Positions 1 through 9,663 of a stretch of 64,000 nucleotides of DNA are shown here, one piece after another (position 1 is the first letter of the stretch; the number at the start of each line of letters is the position of its first letter). Source of the DNA: Sediminibacterium sp. UBA657 (lineage in GTDB: Bacteria; Bacteroidota; Bacteroidia; Chitinophagales; Chitinophagaceae). The translations under genes and the position numbers were made by a program. The notes beneath the pieces were generated by a model that worked only from the letters and a program-made list of their open reading frames with translations, did no database searches and had not been told where the DNA came from. The stretch lies in the NCBI GenBank assembly GCA_002299885.1, contig DBOB01000025.1, positions 30,596-94,595 on the forward strand, written 5' to 3'.

Positions 1-1054
1 CAGTTTATTGGCGGATAGAATGGAATTAATGATAGCACAAACAGGACAAAACGGTTTTCATTTTGTGGACGAAGCTGCACCACCTGCATTGATGAAAGCT
101 TTGGCAATTGAAATTATAAAACGCAAACTAGTGGTAAGTTGGTGGGCCAATGTACGTTTTGAAAAAAGTTTTACAAAGGATCTTTGTCTCTTATTAAAAG
201 CATCTGGATGCATTGCAGTGAGTGGAGGATTAGAAGTGGCATCGGATAGATTGCTTGATTTGATACAAAAAGGAATTACAGTGGCACAGGTTGCGCGCGT
301 AAGCAAACATTTTAATGACGCGGGAATCATGGTGCATGCTTATTTGATGTATGGTTTCCCTACCCAAACTGTACAAGAAACGGTGGACTCCTTAGAAATG
401 GTGCGTCAATTATTTGAAACAGGGGTTTTAAAATCTGCTTTCTGGCATTTGTTTACCATGACGGCACATAGTCCTGTAGGATTAACGCCCGAAAAATATA
501 AAGTAAAAAAAGTATCTGACACAGTAGGCAGTTTTGCAAACAATGACATTGCCCATATTGATGCCACTGGAGCCAATCACGAAATTTTTGGGTATGGTTT
601 AAAAAAAGCTATCCTAAACTATATGCATGGTGCTTGTTATGATTTCCCATTACAAAAATGGTTTGAATTTAAAATTCCAAAAACAAATATTGAACCAAAT
701 TATATCCAAACACAATTAGATGCAGTAGAAATTAGCGCTGCTAATTATAAAGCAATTTGGATTGGTTTAATGCCTACAATATCCATTGTACAACGTTCCA
801 AGAAGGGCAGTAAGTGGGCCGAGATGAACCTATGTTTTGAAACCAATCAAAATACGATTTCAATTCATATAGAACCTCAAAAGGGAACTTGGTTGATTCA
901 GTTATTAGAAAAGATAAATGTGCAGACTAATTCAGGAATGGCTTTGTCGGATATCAAAGCAGATTATTTGGCTGCAGGATTGGAGGATTTTGATTTGTTT
1001 TGGGACAATAAACCAATCAATACATTGCATAAAGCAGGACTGTTAAGAATTTAA
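1..1054 (+). CDS. B12-binding-type radical SAM protein, C-terminal part (cut by window edge)
   Basis: The frame is open from the left edge to the stop at 1052-1054, so this is the end of a longer gene. The visible part starts inside the radical SAM barrel: a FVDEAAPP segment, then WWANVRFEK, then GGLEVASDR, and the MYGFPTQT segment typical of barrel strands in cobalamin-type radical SAM proteins. The N-terminal B12 domain and the CxxxCxxC cluster motif would lie upstream of the window. The last 180 or so residues form a tail typical of this subgroup and of no known function. Family assignment rests on recognition of these segments; the substrate is unknown. A YjbR-like gene follows after 26 bases and may be cotranscribed. 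Confidence 0.75.
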   Translation, partial: SLLADRMELMIAQTGQNGFHFVDEAAPPALMKALAIEIIKRKLVVSWWANVRFEKSFTKDLCLLLKASGCIAVSGGLEVASDRLLDLIQKGITVAQVARVSKHFNDAGIMVHAYLMYGFPTQTVQETVDSLEMVRQLFETGVLKSAFWHLFTMTAHSPVGLTPEKYKVKKVSDTVGSFANNDIAHIDATGANHEIFGYGLKKAILNYMHGACYDFPLQKWFEFKIPKTNIEPNYIQTQLDAVEISAANYKAIWIGLMPTISIVQRSKKGSKWAEMNLCFETNQNTISIHIEPQKGTWLIQLLEKINVQTNSGMALSDIKADYLAAGLEDFDLFWDNKPINTLHKAGLLRI

Positions 1055-1080
1055 TTCAGCATTTTAAAAACGATAGAAAC

Positions 1081-1401
1081 ATGCATGTCGAATGGGTAAG
1101 AGATTTATGCTTAAGCTTTGACGATGTCGAAGAGTGTCAGCCATTTGGTCCAGAAAATATAGTGTATAAGATAAAGGGGAAAATGTTTCTGCTCATATCA
1201 TTAGATGACATCCCCCCTAGAATCAATGTCAAGACAGACCCAGATCAATCCATAGAATTAAGAGAAGCCTACCCCGATAATATCTTACCAGGTTTTCACA
1301 TGAACAAAAAGCATTGGAATACTTTAGTTTTAAATGCAAGACTAAGCCCATCATTGGTGCAAGAATTAATAAAGGCCTCCTATGATTTAGTGCGCAAGTA
1401 A
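1081..1401 (+). CDS. MmcQ/YjbR family protein (DUF419)
   Basis: This 106-residue protein has the family's usual size and features: an N-terminal helix with VRDLCLSF, a central PFGPENIVYKIKGKMFLL beta segment, and a late MNKKHWNTL motif followed by a helix ending in SYDLVRK. YjbR/CyaY-fold proteins are often annotated as DNA-binding, but their role is not established. It starts 26 bases after the radical SAM gene on the same strand, so cotranscription is likely. There is no signal peptide or membrane segment, so it should be cytoplasmic. Confidence 0.8.
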   Translation: MHVEWVRDLCLSFDDVEECQPFGPENIVYKIKGKMFLLISLDDIPPRINVKTDPDQSIELREAYPDNILPGFHMNKKHWNTLVLNARLSPSLVQELIKASYDLVRK

Positions 1402-1437
1402 AATTTTAATCTTATTTTTGAATCAAATACAAACTAT

Positions 1438-1602
1438 ATGGGATTCGCAATCAATAAAAAAGTAGCAGACAAAAAAACAGCCTCAAATGCTAAAACAAAT
1501 GTGCAAGCGGGGGGTAGTTCAAAGTTTATTGCTAAAGCAAACACCAAGTCATCTGGTGCAAGTAAAAAACCAATTAAAACAGGTGGTTCTAGAGGCAGTT
1601 GA
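1438..1602 (+). CDS. Small basic protein of unknown function (54 aa)
   Basis: An ATG at 1438 opens a 54-codon frame ending with TGA at 1600-1602. The product is rich in Lys, Ala, Ser and Thr, strongly basic, has no Cys or Trp and no hydrophobic stretch, and ends in KTGGSRGS. It is probably disordered and could bind nucleic acid, but that is inference. Support for a real gene: the frame ends just before a strong rho-independent terminator at 1643-1671, and it begins 36 bases after the YjbR-like gene. The composition is not what random intergenic DNA of this AT content would give. Function is unknown. Confidence 0.55.
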   Translation: MGFAINKKVADKKTASNAKTNVQAGGSSKFIAKANTKSSGASKKPIKTGGSRGS

Positions 1603-1642
1603 TCTATAAATCAATTCATCAAACCATTTAAAAAGAAAAAAA

Positions 1643-1671
1643 AGAGCATATCACAGATATGCTCTTTTTTT
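1643..1671 (+). terminator. Rho-independent terminator after the small basic gene
   Basis: A perfect 9-bp stem (AGAGCATAT at 1643-1651 with ATATGCTCT at 1657-1665) has a 5-base loop and is followed by a run of T to 1671. It closes the transcription unit that begins upstream with the radical SAM gene. Confidence 0.85.
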
Positions 1672-1943
1672 ATGTCCATTATTAAGGAAATTTATTAATA
1701 AACTTGATTTTAGCAACTAGGAGCATTTCACATATATTCACAATTTTTATGCTCATTATTAAGGAAACTTATAAATTATTTTTAAATAAATATAAAATAA
1801 TTATAATGTATATATGACTATATGGCATTTTAATACCTAATTATATAACAAATTTAGACGGAAACTATCCGTATTGTTAAGTAATTGTTAACTATGTTTA
1901 GGTTTTTTTCATAACTTGAAGGCTTAAGTAAAACAAAAAGCAT
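1672..1943. other. AT-rich intergenic region upstream of susC, with a 29-bp imperfect direct repeat
   Basis: The gap between the small basic gene and susC is 341 bases and, after the terminator, holds no credible gene. Two copies of a 29-base sequence (1671-1699 and 1748-1776) match at 25 positions and share the core CATTATTAAGGAAA, 77 bases apart. A weak match to the Bacteroidota -7 box, TATGTTTA, lies at 1893-1900, with a TTG at 1874-1876, but that spacing is shorter than usual. The region is the likely susC promoter; the repeats may bind a regulator or may only be AT-rich noise. Confidence 0.5.
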
Positions 1944-4900
1944 ATGAAGAAAATTCTATTCTCGCTCTTCTTAGCTGTATTTGTATTGGCTGTTGCTAAT
2001 GCCCAAGTTCGTCCAGTAACCGGTACGGTGAAGGATGACAAAGGTGCTGCAGTAGCTTACGCATCAGTTAAAGTAAAGGGTCAAGCTTCAGCTGTAGTAG
2101 CTGATGAAAAAGGTAACTTCAAGATTAGTGCAGCTCCAAACGCAAGTTTAGTAGTTAGTGCAACTGGATTCGCTTCTTCAGAAGTGACGGCAAGTGCTAC
2201 AACTATGGACATCGTTTTGAAACGCCAGGTTGAAGATCTTGAAAATGTAGTAGTTACCGCTCAAGGTATTCGTAAGAAATCCAAAGAAATTGGTTACGCT
2301 TACTCAAAAGTATCTAACGATGAAATTAACGTAGGACGCTCTCCTCAGTTAACTCAAGCCCTTGCGGGTAAGGTTTCTGGTTTAGCCGTTTATACTGTAA
2401 ACAATAGCGTTGATCCTGCTGTGAAAGTGGTATTACGTGGTTACCGTTCATTAACTGGTAATAACGAAGCTTTGGTTGTAATTGATGGTATGCAAACTAC
2501 CTCAACAGCTTTAGCAACCATTAACCCGAATGATGTAGATAACGTTTCTATCTTAAAAGGTGGACAAGCGGCTACATTGTATGGTTCTGCAGGTGTGAAT
2601 GGTGCTTTAGTCATCACCACTAAGCAAGGATCAAAAGGTAAATTAAAAGTGCAGTATTCTAACTCTACTAACTTTGAAGAAATCAGCTTCTTGCCTGATT
2701 TCCAAAATGAATATGGTTCTGGATCTCAGTACTACCCAATTAATTTTGGTGGTGCAGGTTATGATCCAAGTGCTGCTAATCGTGCAAAGTTAAACTGGCG
2801 TCCTTACGAGAACCAACAATATGGTGATAAGTATGATGGCAGTAAGCGTATTGCTGGTCGTGTATTAGAAGATGGAAGTAGTTTAGTAGTGCCTTACTCT
2901 GATGTTGCAAATGTTCGTAGAAGAAGTTTTGACATTGGTGTTTCTACAAATAACCAAGCTAGTTTCCAAGGTGGAGATGAAACAAGTAGTTACTACTTGT
3001 CTGTTGAAAACCAAAAAATCAATGGTATCGTTCCTGGTGACATTAGTGATAGAACTGGTGTTCGTGTGAAGTCTACAAAAGAGTATGGTAATTTATCTAC
3101 TACTTTTAATGCTGCATACACTCAGATCGCTTATGACAGAACTGGATCAGATTTCCAAAATGATATCATCAATACTGCATCATGGGTTGATTTAACCACG
3201 ATGAGAAATTGGAGAACAAATAAATTTGCGAATCCAAATGGTTACTATAATGATTATTATAATAACCCTTACTTCAATAAGGATATCAACCGTTTAAGAT
3301 ACAAAGACGCTAACTTCTCTGGTAGCTTTGATGTAACATATAAGGTACGTCCTTGGATGCAATTATACAACAGATTAGGTATTATGAATAACTCTCGTAC
3401 TGGAAAAAATACTGTAGAGAAGTTCACTTATTCTGATTGGGCAAAAAACGAAGCATACATTCCTGCTGAGTGGGGTCATGATGACGACTACCCAGGTATT
3501 TATCGTGCGATCTCTGACGTATTAGGTTCTGTTGCTGATTATTCTTCTACAGAGAATGTAGTCAACAATGAATTTCAAGTACGTATCCAAAAAGATATTG
3601 CGAATGTAGAAAACAAATTGACTTTAGGTTATAGTATCTACCAACGTTATACAAAAAATATCAACGTGTCTTCTAGTTCAATTGTAGTACCAGATGTATA
3701 CAACGTTTCAAATAGACAAGGTATTTTAGGTGGTGGTGAATCCAATACAACTGAGCGCAAGTTTGGTTACTATGCGGATTTGAATACCAACTTAAAGAAC
3801 ATGGACTATTTAAACTTAAACTTAACTGCTCGTTATGATGCCACTTCTCGTTTCTTCAAACAAACAAGAGCTGCCAATCAATATTCTTACTTGTATTATG
3901 GAGCTGCGTTGTCATTTATTGTGACAGATGCATTCCCTTCATTAAAGAGCAATGTATTGAACTATGCTAAATTGCGTACTTCTTACAATAAGAATGGTAA
4001 CGATAATATTCCTTTGTATGGATTAGACTTAGCTTATAACAATGGTGCGAATTTCCCTTATGGAAACAACGTAGGTTTATCAGTTGGTAATACTTTACCA
4101 GATGCTGATTTAAAGCCTGAGTTTGTAACTGCATTGGAATTTGGTGCTGAGTTATCTATGTTTAAGAACAGAGTGAATTTAGATGTTTCTTTGTATGATC
4201 AAAGTTCAGTAGGTCAGGTGTTAACTGTAAAAATACCTAACTCAACTGGTTTCTCTAACTTGTTAATCAACGTTGGTGAAGTTAAAAACTTTGGTTATGA
4301 AGCAGATTTAAAAGTTCAATTATTACGTGAAACTAAAATCAAGTGGGATGTAAATATCAAGTATTCTTACAACGATAATAAAGTTGAAAGTTTATATCCA
4401 GGTATTACTCAATTTGCTTATGGTGGTTATAGCTATGCTACAACAAACGTAATTTTAGGACAACGTTTCCCTGTATTGAAAACAACTGGTTATTATTATG
4501 CAAAAGATGGTTCTGGCGCAAGAAGAGTAAGTCCTACAACTGGTTACCCAGTTCAGAATACTGCTTTAACTGAGCGTGGAAGTACTTTACCTCGCCATAT
4601 GGTAGGTTTAGGATCTTCTTTCTCATATAGTGACTTCCGTTTATCGTTCAACTTTGAATACCGTGGCGGTAATGTTATTTACTCTGACTTAGGTCGTCAA
4701 ATGACATTTACTGGATCTGGTGCTTGGACTTCAAACAGAACAGAGCATATCTATCCTAATTCTTATTATATCGATCCTGCAACAGGTGCGGATGTTAAAA
4801 ACACTAGCGTGTATGTTCGTGAACCAGAGTATGCACTTTGGGTAAACAACTACCGTCAAATTGCAGAGAACTTCGTAACACCAGGATGGTTCATCAAATT

Positions 4901-5135
4901 AAGAGACTTGAACTTGTCTTACAATTTACCAGCTAGTTTGGTAAAGAAATCTAAGATCTTCAGTGGTGCTAATGTGGCACTTTACGGAAGAAACTTATTT
5001 ACAATTGTTGACAAGAAAAACCAATTTACTGACCCAGAATTTAGTTACACAAGTGGTAACGGATTAGGTATTAGCAATACGTTGCAAACACCTCCTGTAC
5101 GTCAATATGGTTTCAACGTAAACTTTGTTTTTTAA
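1944..5135 (+). CDS. SusC/RagA-family TonB-linked outer membrane transporter
   Basis: The 1063-residue product starts with a signal peptide (residues 1-20, ending VANA before Gln21). A CarboxypepD_reg-like beta-sandwich follows to about residue 98, then a TonB-dependent receptor plug (LENVVVTAQG, then ALAGKVSGL, LRGYRSLTGNNEALVVIDG, and a GSAGVNGALVITTK segment). The rest is a long barrel rich in aromatic beta strands ending FNVNFVF. SusC-type proteins pull oligosaccharides or peptides across the outer membrane using TonB energy, with a SusD lipoprotein as lid. The susD-like gene follows after 24 bases. There are no glycoside hydrolases, peptidases or sigma/anti-sigma genes beside it, so the substrate cannot be deduced. 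Confidence 0.95.
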   Translation: MKKILFSLFLAVFVLAVANAQVRPVTGTVKDDKGAAVAYASVKVKGQASAVVADEKGNFKISAAPNASLVVSATGFASSEVTASATTMDIVLKRQVEDLENVVVTAQGIRKKSKEIGYAYSKVSNDEINVGRSPQLTQALAGKVSGLAVYTVNNSVDPAVKVVLRGYRSLTGNNEALVVIDGMQTTSTALATINPNDVDNVSILKGGQAATLYGSAGVNGALVITTKQGSKGKLKVQYSNSTNFEEISFLPDFQNEYGSGSQYYPINFGGAGYDPSAANRAKLNWRPYENQQYGDKYDGSKRIAGRVLEDGSSLVVPYSDVANVRRRSFDIGVSTNNQASFQGGDETSSYYLSVENQKINGIVPGDISDRTGVRVKSTKEYGNLSTTFNAAYTQIAYDRTGSDFQNDIINTASWVDLTTMRNWRTNKFANPNGYYNDYYNNPYFNKDINRLRYKDANFSGSFDVTYKVRPWMQLYNRLGIMNNSRTGKNTVEKFTYSDWAKNEAYIPAEWGHDDDYPGIYRAISDVLGSVADYSSTENVVNNEFQVRIQKDIANVENKLTLGYSIYQRYTKNINVSSSSIVVPDVYNVSNRQGILGGGESNTTERKFGYYADLNTNLKNMDYLNLNLTARYDATSRFFKQTRAANQYSYLYYGAALSFIVTDAFPSLKSNVLNYAKLRTSYNKNGNDNIPLYGLDLAYNNGANFPYGNNVGLSVGNTLPDADLKPEFVTALEFGAELSMFKNRVNLDVSLYDQSSVGQVLTVKIPNSTGFSNLLINVGEVKNFGYEADLKVQLLRETKIKWDVNIKYSYNDNKVESLYPGITQFAYGGYSYATTNVILGQRFPVLKTTGYYYAKDGSGARRVSPTTGYPVQNTALTERGSTLPRHMVGLGSSFSYSDFRLSFNFEYRGGNVIYSDLGRQMTFTGSGAWTSNRTEHIYPNSYYIDPATGADVKNTSVYVREPEYALWVNNYRQIAENFVTPGWFIKLRDLNLSYNLPASLVKKSKIFSGANVALYGRNLFTIVDKKNQFTDPEFSYTSGNGLGISNTLQTPPVRQYGFNVNFVF

Positions 5136-5159
5136 TCACCAATAACTAAAACAACATAT

Positions 5160-6689
5160 ATGAAACTTTACAAAATATATATCGCCGCGTTTTTGGTCAT
5201 TGTAGGAACAGGTTGTAAAAAAGACTATTTAGATGTCAATACCAACCCTAACTCTTTACCAACTGCAACGCCTGCGTACGTTTTTTCGAACGCATTAAAC
5301 ACTAGTGCAGCCATCATGGTTTCTCCTAATGAAACTGGAATGGTTTGGGCTGGTCAATGGTCTCAGTCTAATGGTTATATCATTAGTACAACTTTGTTTG
5401 CTTACAATTTCACCAACGGTGATTTCAACTATTGGGATAATACATATGATAACCTTAATGATTATCAATATGTAATTAATAATGCTTCAGCAAATAACCA
5501 AGACTTTTTAAAAGGTCCAGCTAAAGTGATGAAAGCATTTAATTTCCAAAAATTGGTTGACTTATACGGCAACATTCCTTTCTCTGATGCATTAAAAGGA
5601 GTAGGCGCTTTAGCTCCAAAATTTGATGACCAAAAAGCAGTCTACGAAGGTTTAATTACTTTATTAGACGATGGTATCAAAGATTTGAAAGCAAATGCAT
5701 TCTCAAGTTCTACTGCAGGTGCAGACTTTGTATTCAAAGGAAACACTACAAGCTGGATCAAATTTGCCAACTCTTTAAAATTGCGTATTTTAATGCGTCA
5801 ATCTAAAGTGGCTGGTAGAGATGCATACATCACTGCTGAAATCAATAAGATTGTAGCAGAAGGTTCTGGCTTCATCACTGGAGCAGAAGTAGGTGTAAAC
5901 CCTGGTTACAATCCATCAGCAGGTCAGATCAATCCTTTCTATGACACATATGGTTATAGCGAGACCAATGCTAGAAGAGCCTTTAATAACTGGCCAAGAA
6001 ACACTGCTTTCTTGATCAATACTTTAAAGTCTACAGGTGATACAACTCGTATGAAGCGTATTGCTTATGCAATTGGTAATGAGAGTACTTCTACTGCTGG
6101 CGTGAGCGCTAAGCCTGAAATTGCTGATAACTATGTTGGTGTGCCCTTAGGATCTAGCTCTGGTTATTTACCAGCAGTTACATCTGCTCCTGGCCCATCT
6201 GTGTTGGTTAGAGGTGTATACAACAAACCAATGGTATTGATGACTGCAGCAGAAGTTCAATTGAACTTAGCTGAAGCTAAACAACGCTATGGTGCAAGTG
6301 TTACATTAACTGGAACAGCACAATCTTATTTCGATGCTGGTGTGACTGAGTCATACAGAGCATTAGGAGCAGCTTCATCTGACGCAGCTCGTTTGTTAAC
6401 GAGTGGTGTTGATTTAGTTGATTTTGCTGCATCTACTAATAAATTGAATGCGATTGCTTACCAAAAATGGTTAGCGCTTGCCAACTTCAATGGTTTAGAA
6501 GCATGGTCTGAGTATCGTAAATCTGGTTTCCCAGTAACGCCTCAATCTATCAACTATGTTGGTTCTGCATCAACTCGTCCTACACGTTTATTCTACCCTG
6601 GAACTGAATTAGGTTCTAATGGTGAGAATGTAAAAGCACAAGGAACAATTGATGTGTTAGCTACTAAAATTTTCTGGGATGTTGACTAA
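5160..6689 (+). CDS. SusD/RagB-family substrate-binding lipoprotein
   Basis: The 509-residue product has a lipoprotein signal with a lipobox ending in Cys19 (IVGTGC) followed by KKDYLDVNTNPN, the usual start of SusD homologues of the SusD-like_2 type. Helical TPR-like segments with the expected NFQKLVDLYGNIPFSDAL region come at about residue 130. It partners the SusC-type transporter just upstream as the surface lid. A strong terminator follows at 6711-6743, so susC-susD form a two-gene operon. The ligand is unknown. Confidence 0.93.
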   Translation: MKLYKIYIAAFLVIVGTGCKKDYLDVNTNPNSLPTATPAYVFSNALNTSAAIMVSPNETGMVWAGQWSQSNGYIISTTLFAYNFTNGDFNYWDNTYDNLNDYQYVINNASANNQDFLKGPAKVMKAFNFQKLVDLYGNIPFSDALKGVGALAPKFDDQKAVYEGLITLLDDGIKDLKANAFSSSTAGADFVFKGNTTSWIKFANSLKLRILMRQSKVAGRDAYITAEINKIVAEGSGFITGAEVGVNPGYNPSAGQINPFYDTYGYSETNARRAFNNWPRNTAFLINTLKSTGDTTRMKRIAYAIGNESTSTAGVSAKPEIADNYVGVPLGSSSGYLPAVTSAPGPSVLVRGVYNKPMVLMTAAEVQLNLAEAKQRYGASVTLTGTAQSYFDAGVTESYRALGAASSDAARLLTSGVDLVDFAASTNKLNAIAYQKWLALANFNGLEAWSEYRKSGFPVTPQSINYVGSASTRPTRLFYPGTELGSNGENVKAQGTIDVLATKIFWDVD

Positions 6690-6710
6690 TTGATCAACGC
6701 CTTTAAGATA

Positions 6711-6743
6711 AAATGCCCTCCGGTTTCGGAGGGCATTTTTTTT
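6711..6743 (+). terminator. Rho-independent terminator of the susCD operon
   Basis: A perfect 12-bp stem (6711-6722 with 6727-6738, core TGCCCTCCG/CGGAGGGCA) closes on a GTTT loop and is followed by a T run to about 6743. It sits 21 bases after the susD stop. Confidence 0.93.
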
Positions 6744-6803
6744 ATAATCCATTCAATAAATCTGAAAATCTGTCTACTGACGATTGCTATTTATTTCTCA
6801 TTA

Positions 6804-7169
6804 TTATTTCTGAATTACTTCTCCTTCGATAGTTAATTCCGCTGGTAATTTTTGTCCAGCAAATTTTACATTTACTTTCTTTCGGAATGCGCCAACAGCT
6901 GGTGCGGTATAGGTAACTTTAATACTTCCTTTTTGCCCTTTTAAAATAGGCTTCTGGTCGTATTCTGGTTGGGTACATCCACATTCAGCATTGGCAAATT
7001 CGATCACTGCAGGTCTTGCATCTGTATTGGTGTAAGTAAAGATGACAGACTTATGAACCCCCTTAGCGATCTTCCCAAAATTATGTGCAGCTTTATCAAA
7101 TTTAACGCCGGATTGAGCTGAACAAAATAAAGCGACAAGTGAAAAACTGAGTGTAAAAATGTACTTCAT
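6804..7169 (-). CDS. DUF1573 domain secreted protein
   Basis: The 121-residue product has a signal peptide (MKYIFTLSFSLVALFCSAQ) and a single DUF1573 domain with the hallmark KAAHNFGKI start and the ECGCTQPEYDQKPI segment, followed by GQKGSIKVTYT. DUF1573 is an immunoglobulin-like fold common in Bacteroidota secreted proteins; its role is not established. The gene stands alone, convergent with the susCD operon and divergent from the E1 gene, with 121 bases to the latter's start. Confidence 0.88.
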   Translation of the reverse strand: MKYIFTLSFSLVALFCSAQSGVKFDKAAHNFGKIAKGVHKSVIFTYTNTDARPAVIEFANAECGCTQPEYDQKPILKGQKGSIKVTYTAPAVGAFRKKVNVKFAGQKLPAELTIEGEVIQK

Positions 7170-7278
7170 AGGTATATTAATTTTTTATGATTATTGGTTA
7201 AATGCTGCTCTAAATTATTGAAATTTCGATAATTAACTGATTTTATCTCTTTCTTGATTTTTATTGCATTTTGACCCC

Positions 7279-7286
7279 TATTTTTG
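7279..7286 (+). promoter_or_regulatory. Bacteroidota -7 promoter box TATTTTTG, probably giving a leaderless mRNA
   Basis: TATTTTTG fits the TAnnTTTG consensus exactly and ends only four bases before the ATG at 7291. A TTG that may serve as the -33 element lies at 7254-7256, slightly further than usual. With transcription starting a few bases after the box, the mRNA would begin at or next to the start codon. Confidence 0.6.
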
Positions 7287-7290
7287 TTGC

Positions 7291-9663
7291 ATGGAATCCA
7301 ACTTAGAAGCTGTATCTAATCAGGACATGCTATCATTTGAAGCATTTCGAAAAACTGTTTTAGAGGACTACCGAACTGCACTTGCAAGTAGAGAAGTGAG
7401 TTTGTTGGGTAGGCGTGAGGTATTGACAGGCAAGGCCAAATTTGGCATCTTCGGCGATGGTAAAGAAATCGCACAGGTAGCGCTTGCAAAATTTTTTCAA
7501 AAAGGTGATTTTAGAAGCGGTTATTATCGTGACCAAACTTTAATGTTTGCATTAGGCACATCTAATATAGTAGATTATTTTGCGCAATTATATGCCGATG
7601 TTGAAAACGATCCCTATAGTGGTGGTCGAAACATGAACTCGCATTTTAGCACGCCGTTTGTAAATGAAAAAGGGGACTGGTTACCACTAGCAGATAGTTT
7701 TAATGTATCCTCAGATATCGCACCTACAGCAGGACAAATGGTAAGAGGACTTGGATTGGCATTAGGCTCTAAATTTTTTAGAAATGCAAATCCCGATCCT
7801 GCATTTGCTGGATTAACCAATGAAGGTAATGAAGTTTGTTTTTGTACCATTGGTGATGCAAGTACATCCGAAGGACATTTTTGGGAAACCATCAATGCAG
7901 CAGGTGTATTACAAGTGCCATTGGCAGTAATTGTATATGACGATGGATATGGTATTTCTGTACCAACAGAATTACAAACAACTAAAGGGTCTATATCAGA
8001 AGTATTGGCTGGATTTGAAAAAAAACCAGGCACCAATGGGATTAAAATATTTACAGTAAACGGATGGGATTATGCGGCACTTTGCGAAACCTTTGAAGAA
8101 GGGATTGCTTATACGCGTGCAACCCATACACCTGTTGTATTTCATGTCAAAGAAGTGACACAACCTCAAGGCCACTCTACAAGTGGAAGCCACGAAAGGT
8201 ATAAATCTGCAGAAAGATTAGAGTGGGAAAGAAATTGGGATTGTAATAAACAAATGCGTGCATGGTTGATCTTGAATGAACTTGCTACAGCTGAGTCATT
8301 AGACCAATTAGAGTCAGAAGTAAAACAAGATGTGAGAGATTTAAAGCAAGCTGCATGGGATCAATATATTAATCCAATTAAATCAAAAATTCAAGCAGCA
8401 GCTGATTTGGTATTTGCTGGATTACCACAAGATGCACCATTGTATCGCATGATGCAAGAATTGGTTGCAAACAAAGAACCATTAAAAAGGGATCTCTTTA
8501 GAATTTTAAATATTGTGTTGGAGCAGGTGCCAGCGCATCCTAATGCAAAAGCAATTAGTCAATTATTAGCGGATTATTATAAAGAACAAGCGCCTTATTA
8601 TAGTAAGCATTTGTACAATGAAGGGCCAAAGAGTGCATTGAATGTGCCGGTGGTTCCAGCTGTGATGGATGCAAATCCTAAACAGTTAAATGGGTATGAA
8701 GTATTGAATCAATACTTCGATCACTTATTTGCAAACAATCCTAAAGTAGTTGCTTTTGGCGAAGACTTAGGAAATATTGGAGACGTAAATCAAGGCTTTG
8801 CTGGATTACAAGCTAAGTATGGTGTGAATAGAATTTTTGATACAGGTATAAGAGAACAAACCATCATGGGACAAGCGCATGGTTTGGCTATGAGAGGTTT
8901 AAGACCAATTGCAGAAATTCAATACTTAGATTATTTAATGTTTGGCATACAAACCTTAAGTGATGATGTTGCAACCTTACACTACAGGTCTGTAGGAAGA
9001 CAAAGTAGTCCAGTAATCATTAGAACAAGAGGACACCGATTAGAAGGGATCTTCCATAGTGGCTCACCAATGGGTATGATTGTGCATGCATTAAGAGGTA
9101 TGTTTGTTTGTGTGCCAAGAAACATGGTGCAAGCTGTGGGTATGTACAATACATTATTACAAGGGAATGATCCTGCTTTATTGATAGAGTGTTTAAATGG
9201 CTATCGATTAAAAGAATCAGTGCCATCCAATATCAACGAGCTCTCTGTTCCATTAGGGATGCCTGAGATCGTAAGAGCTGGTGCCGACATCACCATTGTA
9301 TCTTATGGATCTACATTAAGAATTGTAGAAGATGCAGCGGTACGTTTAGCAGCCATAGGAATAGATTGTGAAGTCATAGACGTACAAACGCTTTTACCAT
9401 TTGATATCAACCATCAAATAGTTGCATCCCTTAAAAAAACCAATCGAATTTTATTTGTAGATGAAGATGTACCTGGAGGTGCTACTGCATATATGTATCA
9501 ACAAGTGATCGAAATACAGGGTGGATATAAATGGTTAGATGCAAGTGCTAGAACCTTGTCTGCTAAAGCACATCGTCCAGCGTATGCAAGTGATGGAGAT
9601 TATTTCTCTAAGCCAAATACAGAGGAAGTGATTCAAGTAGTGAAGGATATGATTGCAGAGTAA
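7291..9663 (+). CDS. Branched-chain-type 2-oxoacid dehydrogenase E1, alpha and beta fused
   Basis: The 790-residue product joins an E1-alpha half to an E1-beta half. The alpha half (about residues 1-400) carries the thiamine diphosphate/Mg region GDASTSEGHFWE and DDGYGIS; the classical motif has GDG and N where this has GDA and D. The beta half (about 460-790) carries AFGEDLG, FDTGIREQTIMGQAHGLA, RTRGHRLEGIFHSGSPMG and FVDEDVPGG. E1 decarboxylates branched-chain 2-oxoacids and passes the acyl group to E2; no E2 or E3 gene is in the window. I chose ATG 7291 over a TTG at 7264 because the promoter box at 7279-7286 lies between them. Fused E1 of this type is common in Bacteroidota. Confidence 0.9.
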   Translation: MESNLEAVSNQDMLSFEAFRKTVLEDYRTALASREVSLLGRREVLTGKAKFGIFGDGKEIAQVALAKFFQKGDFRSGYYRDQTLMFALGTSNIVDYFAQLYADVENDPYSGGRNMNSHFSTPFVNEKGDWLPLADSFNVSSDIAPTAGQMVRGLGLALGSKFFRNANPDPAFAGLTNEGNEVCFCTIGDASTSEGHFWETINAAGVLQVPLAVIVYDDGYGISVPTELQTTKGSISEVLAGFEKKPGTNGIKIFTVNGWDYAALCETFEEGIAYTRATHTPVVFHVKEVTQPQGHSTSGSHERYKSAERLEWERNWDCNKQMRAWLILNELATAESLDQLESEVKQDVRDLKQAAWDQYINPIKSKIQAAADLVFAGLPQDAPLYRMMQELVANKEPLKRDLFRILNIVLEQVPAHPNAKAISQLLADYYKEQAPYYSKHLYNEGPKSALNVPVVPAVMDANPKQLNGYEVLNQYFDHLFANNPKVVAFGEDLGNIGDVNQGFAGLQAKYGVNRIFDTGIREQTIMGQAHGLAMRGLRPIAEIQYLDYLMFGIQTLSDDVATLHYRSVGRQSSPVIIRTRGHRLEGIFHSGSPMGMIVHALRGMFVCVPRNMVQAVGMYNTLLQGNDPALLIECLNGYRLKESVPSNINELSVPLGMPEIVRAGADITIVSYGSTLRIVEDAAVRLAAIGIDCEVIDVQTLLPFDINHQIVASLKKTNRILFVDEDVPGGATAYMYQQVIEIQGGYKWLDASARTLSAKAHRPAYASDGDYFSKPNTEEVIQVVKDMIAE

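Noticed and set aside
7264..7290. Extension of the E1 gene to a TTG start at 7264
   Set aside because: The promoter box TATTTTTG lies inside this stretch, and the extra nine residues look unlike coding sequence. ATG 7291 is better.
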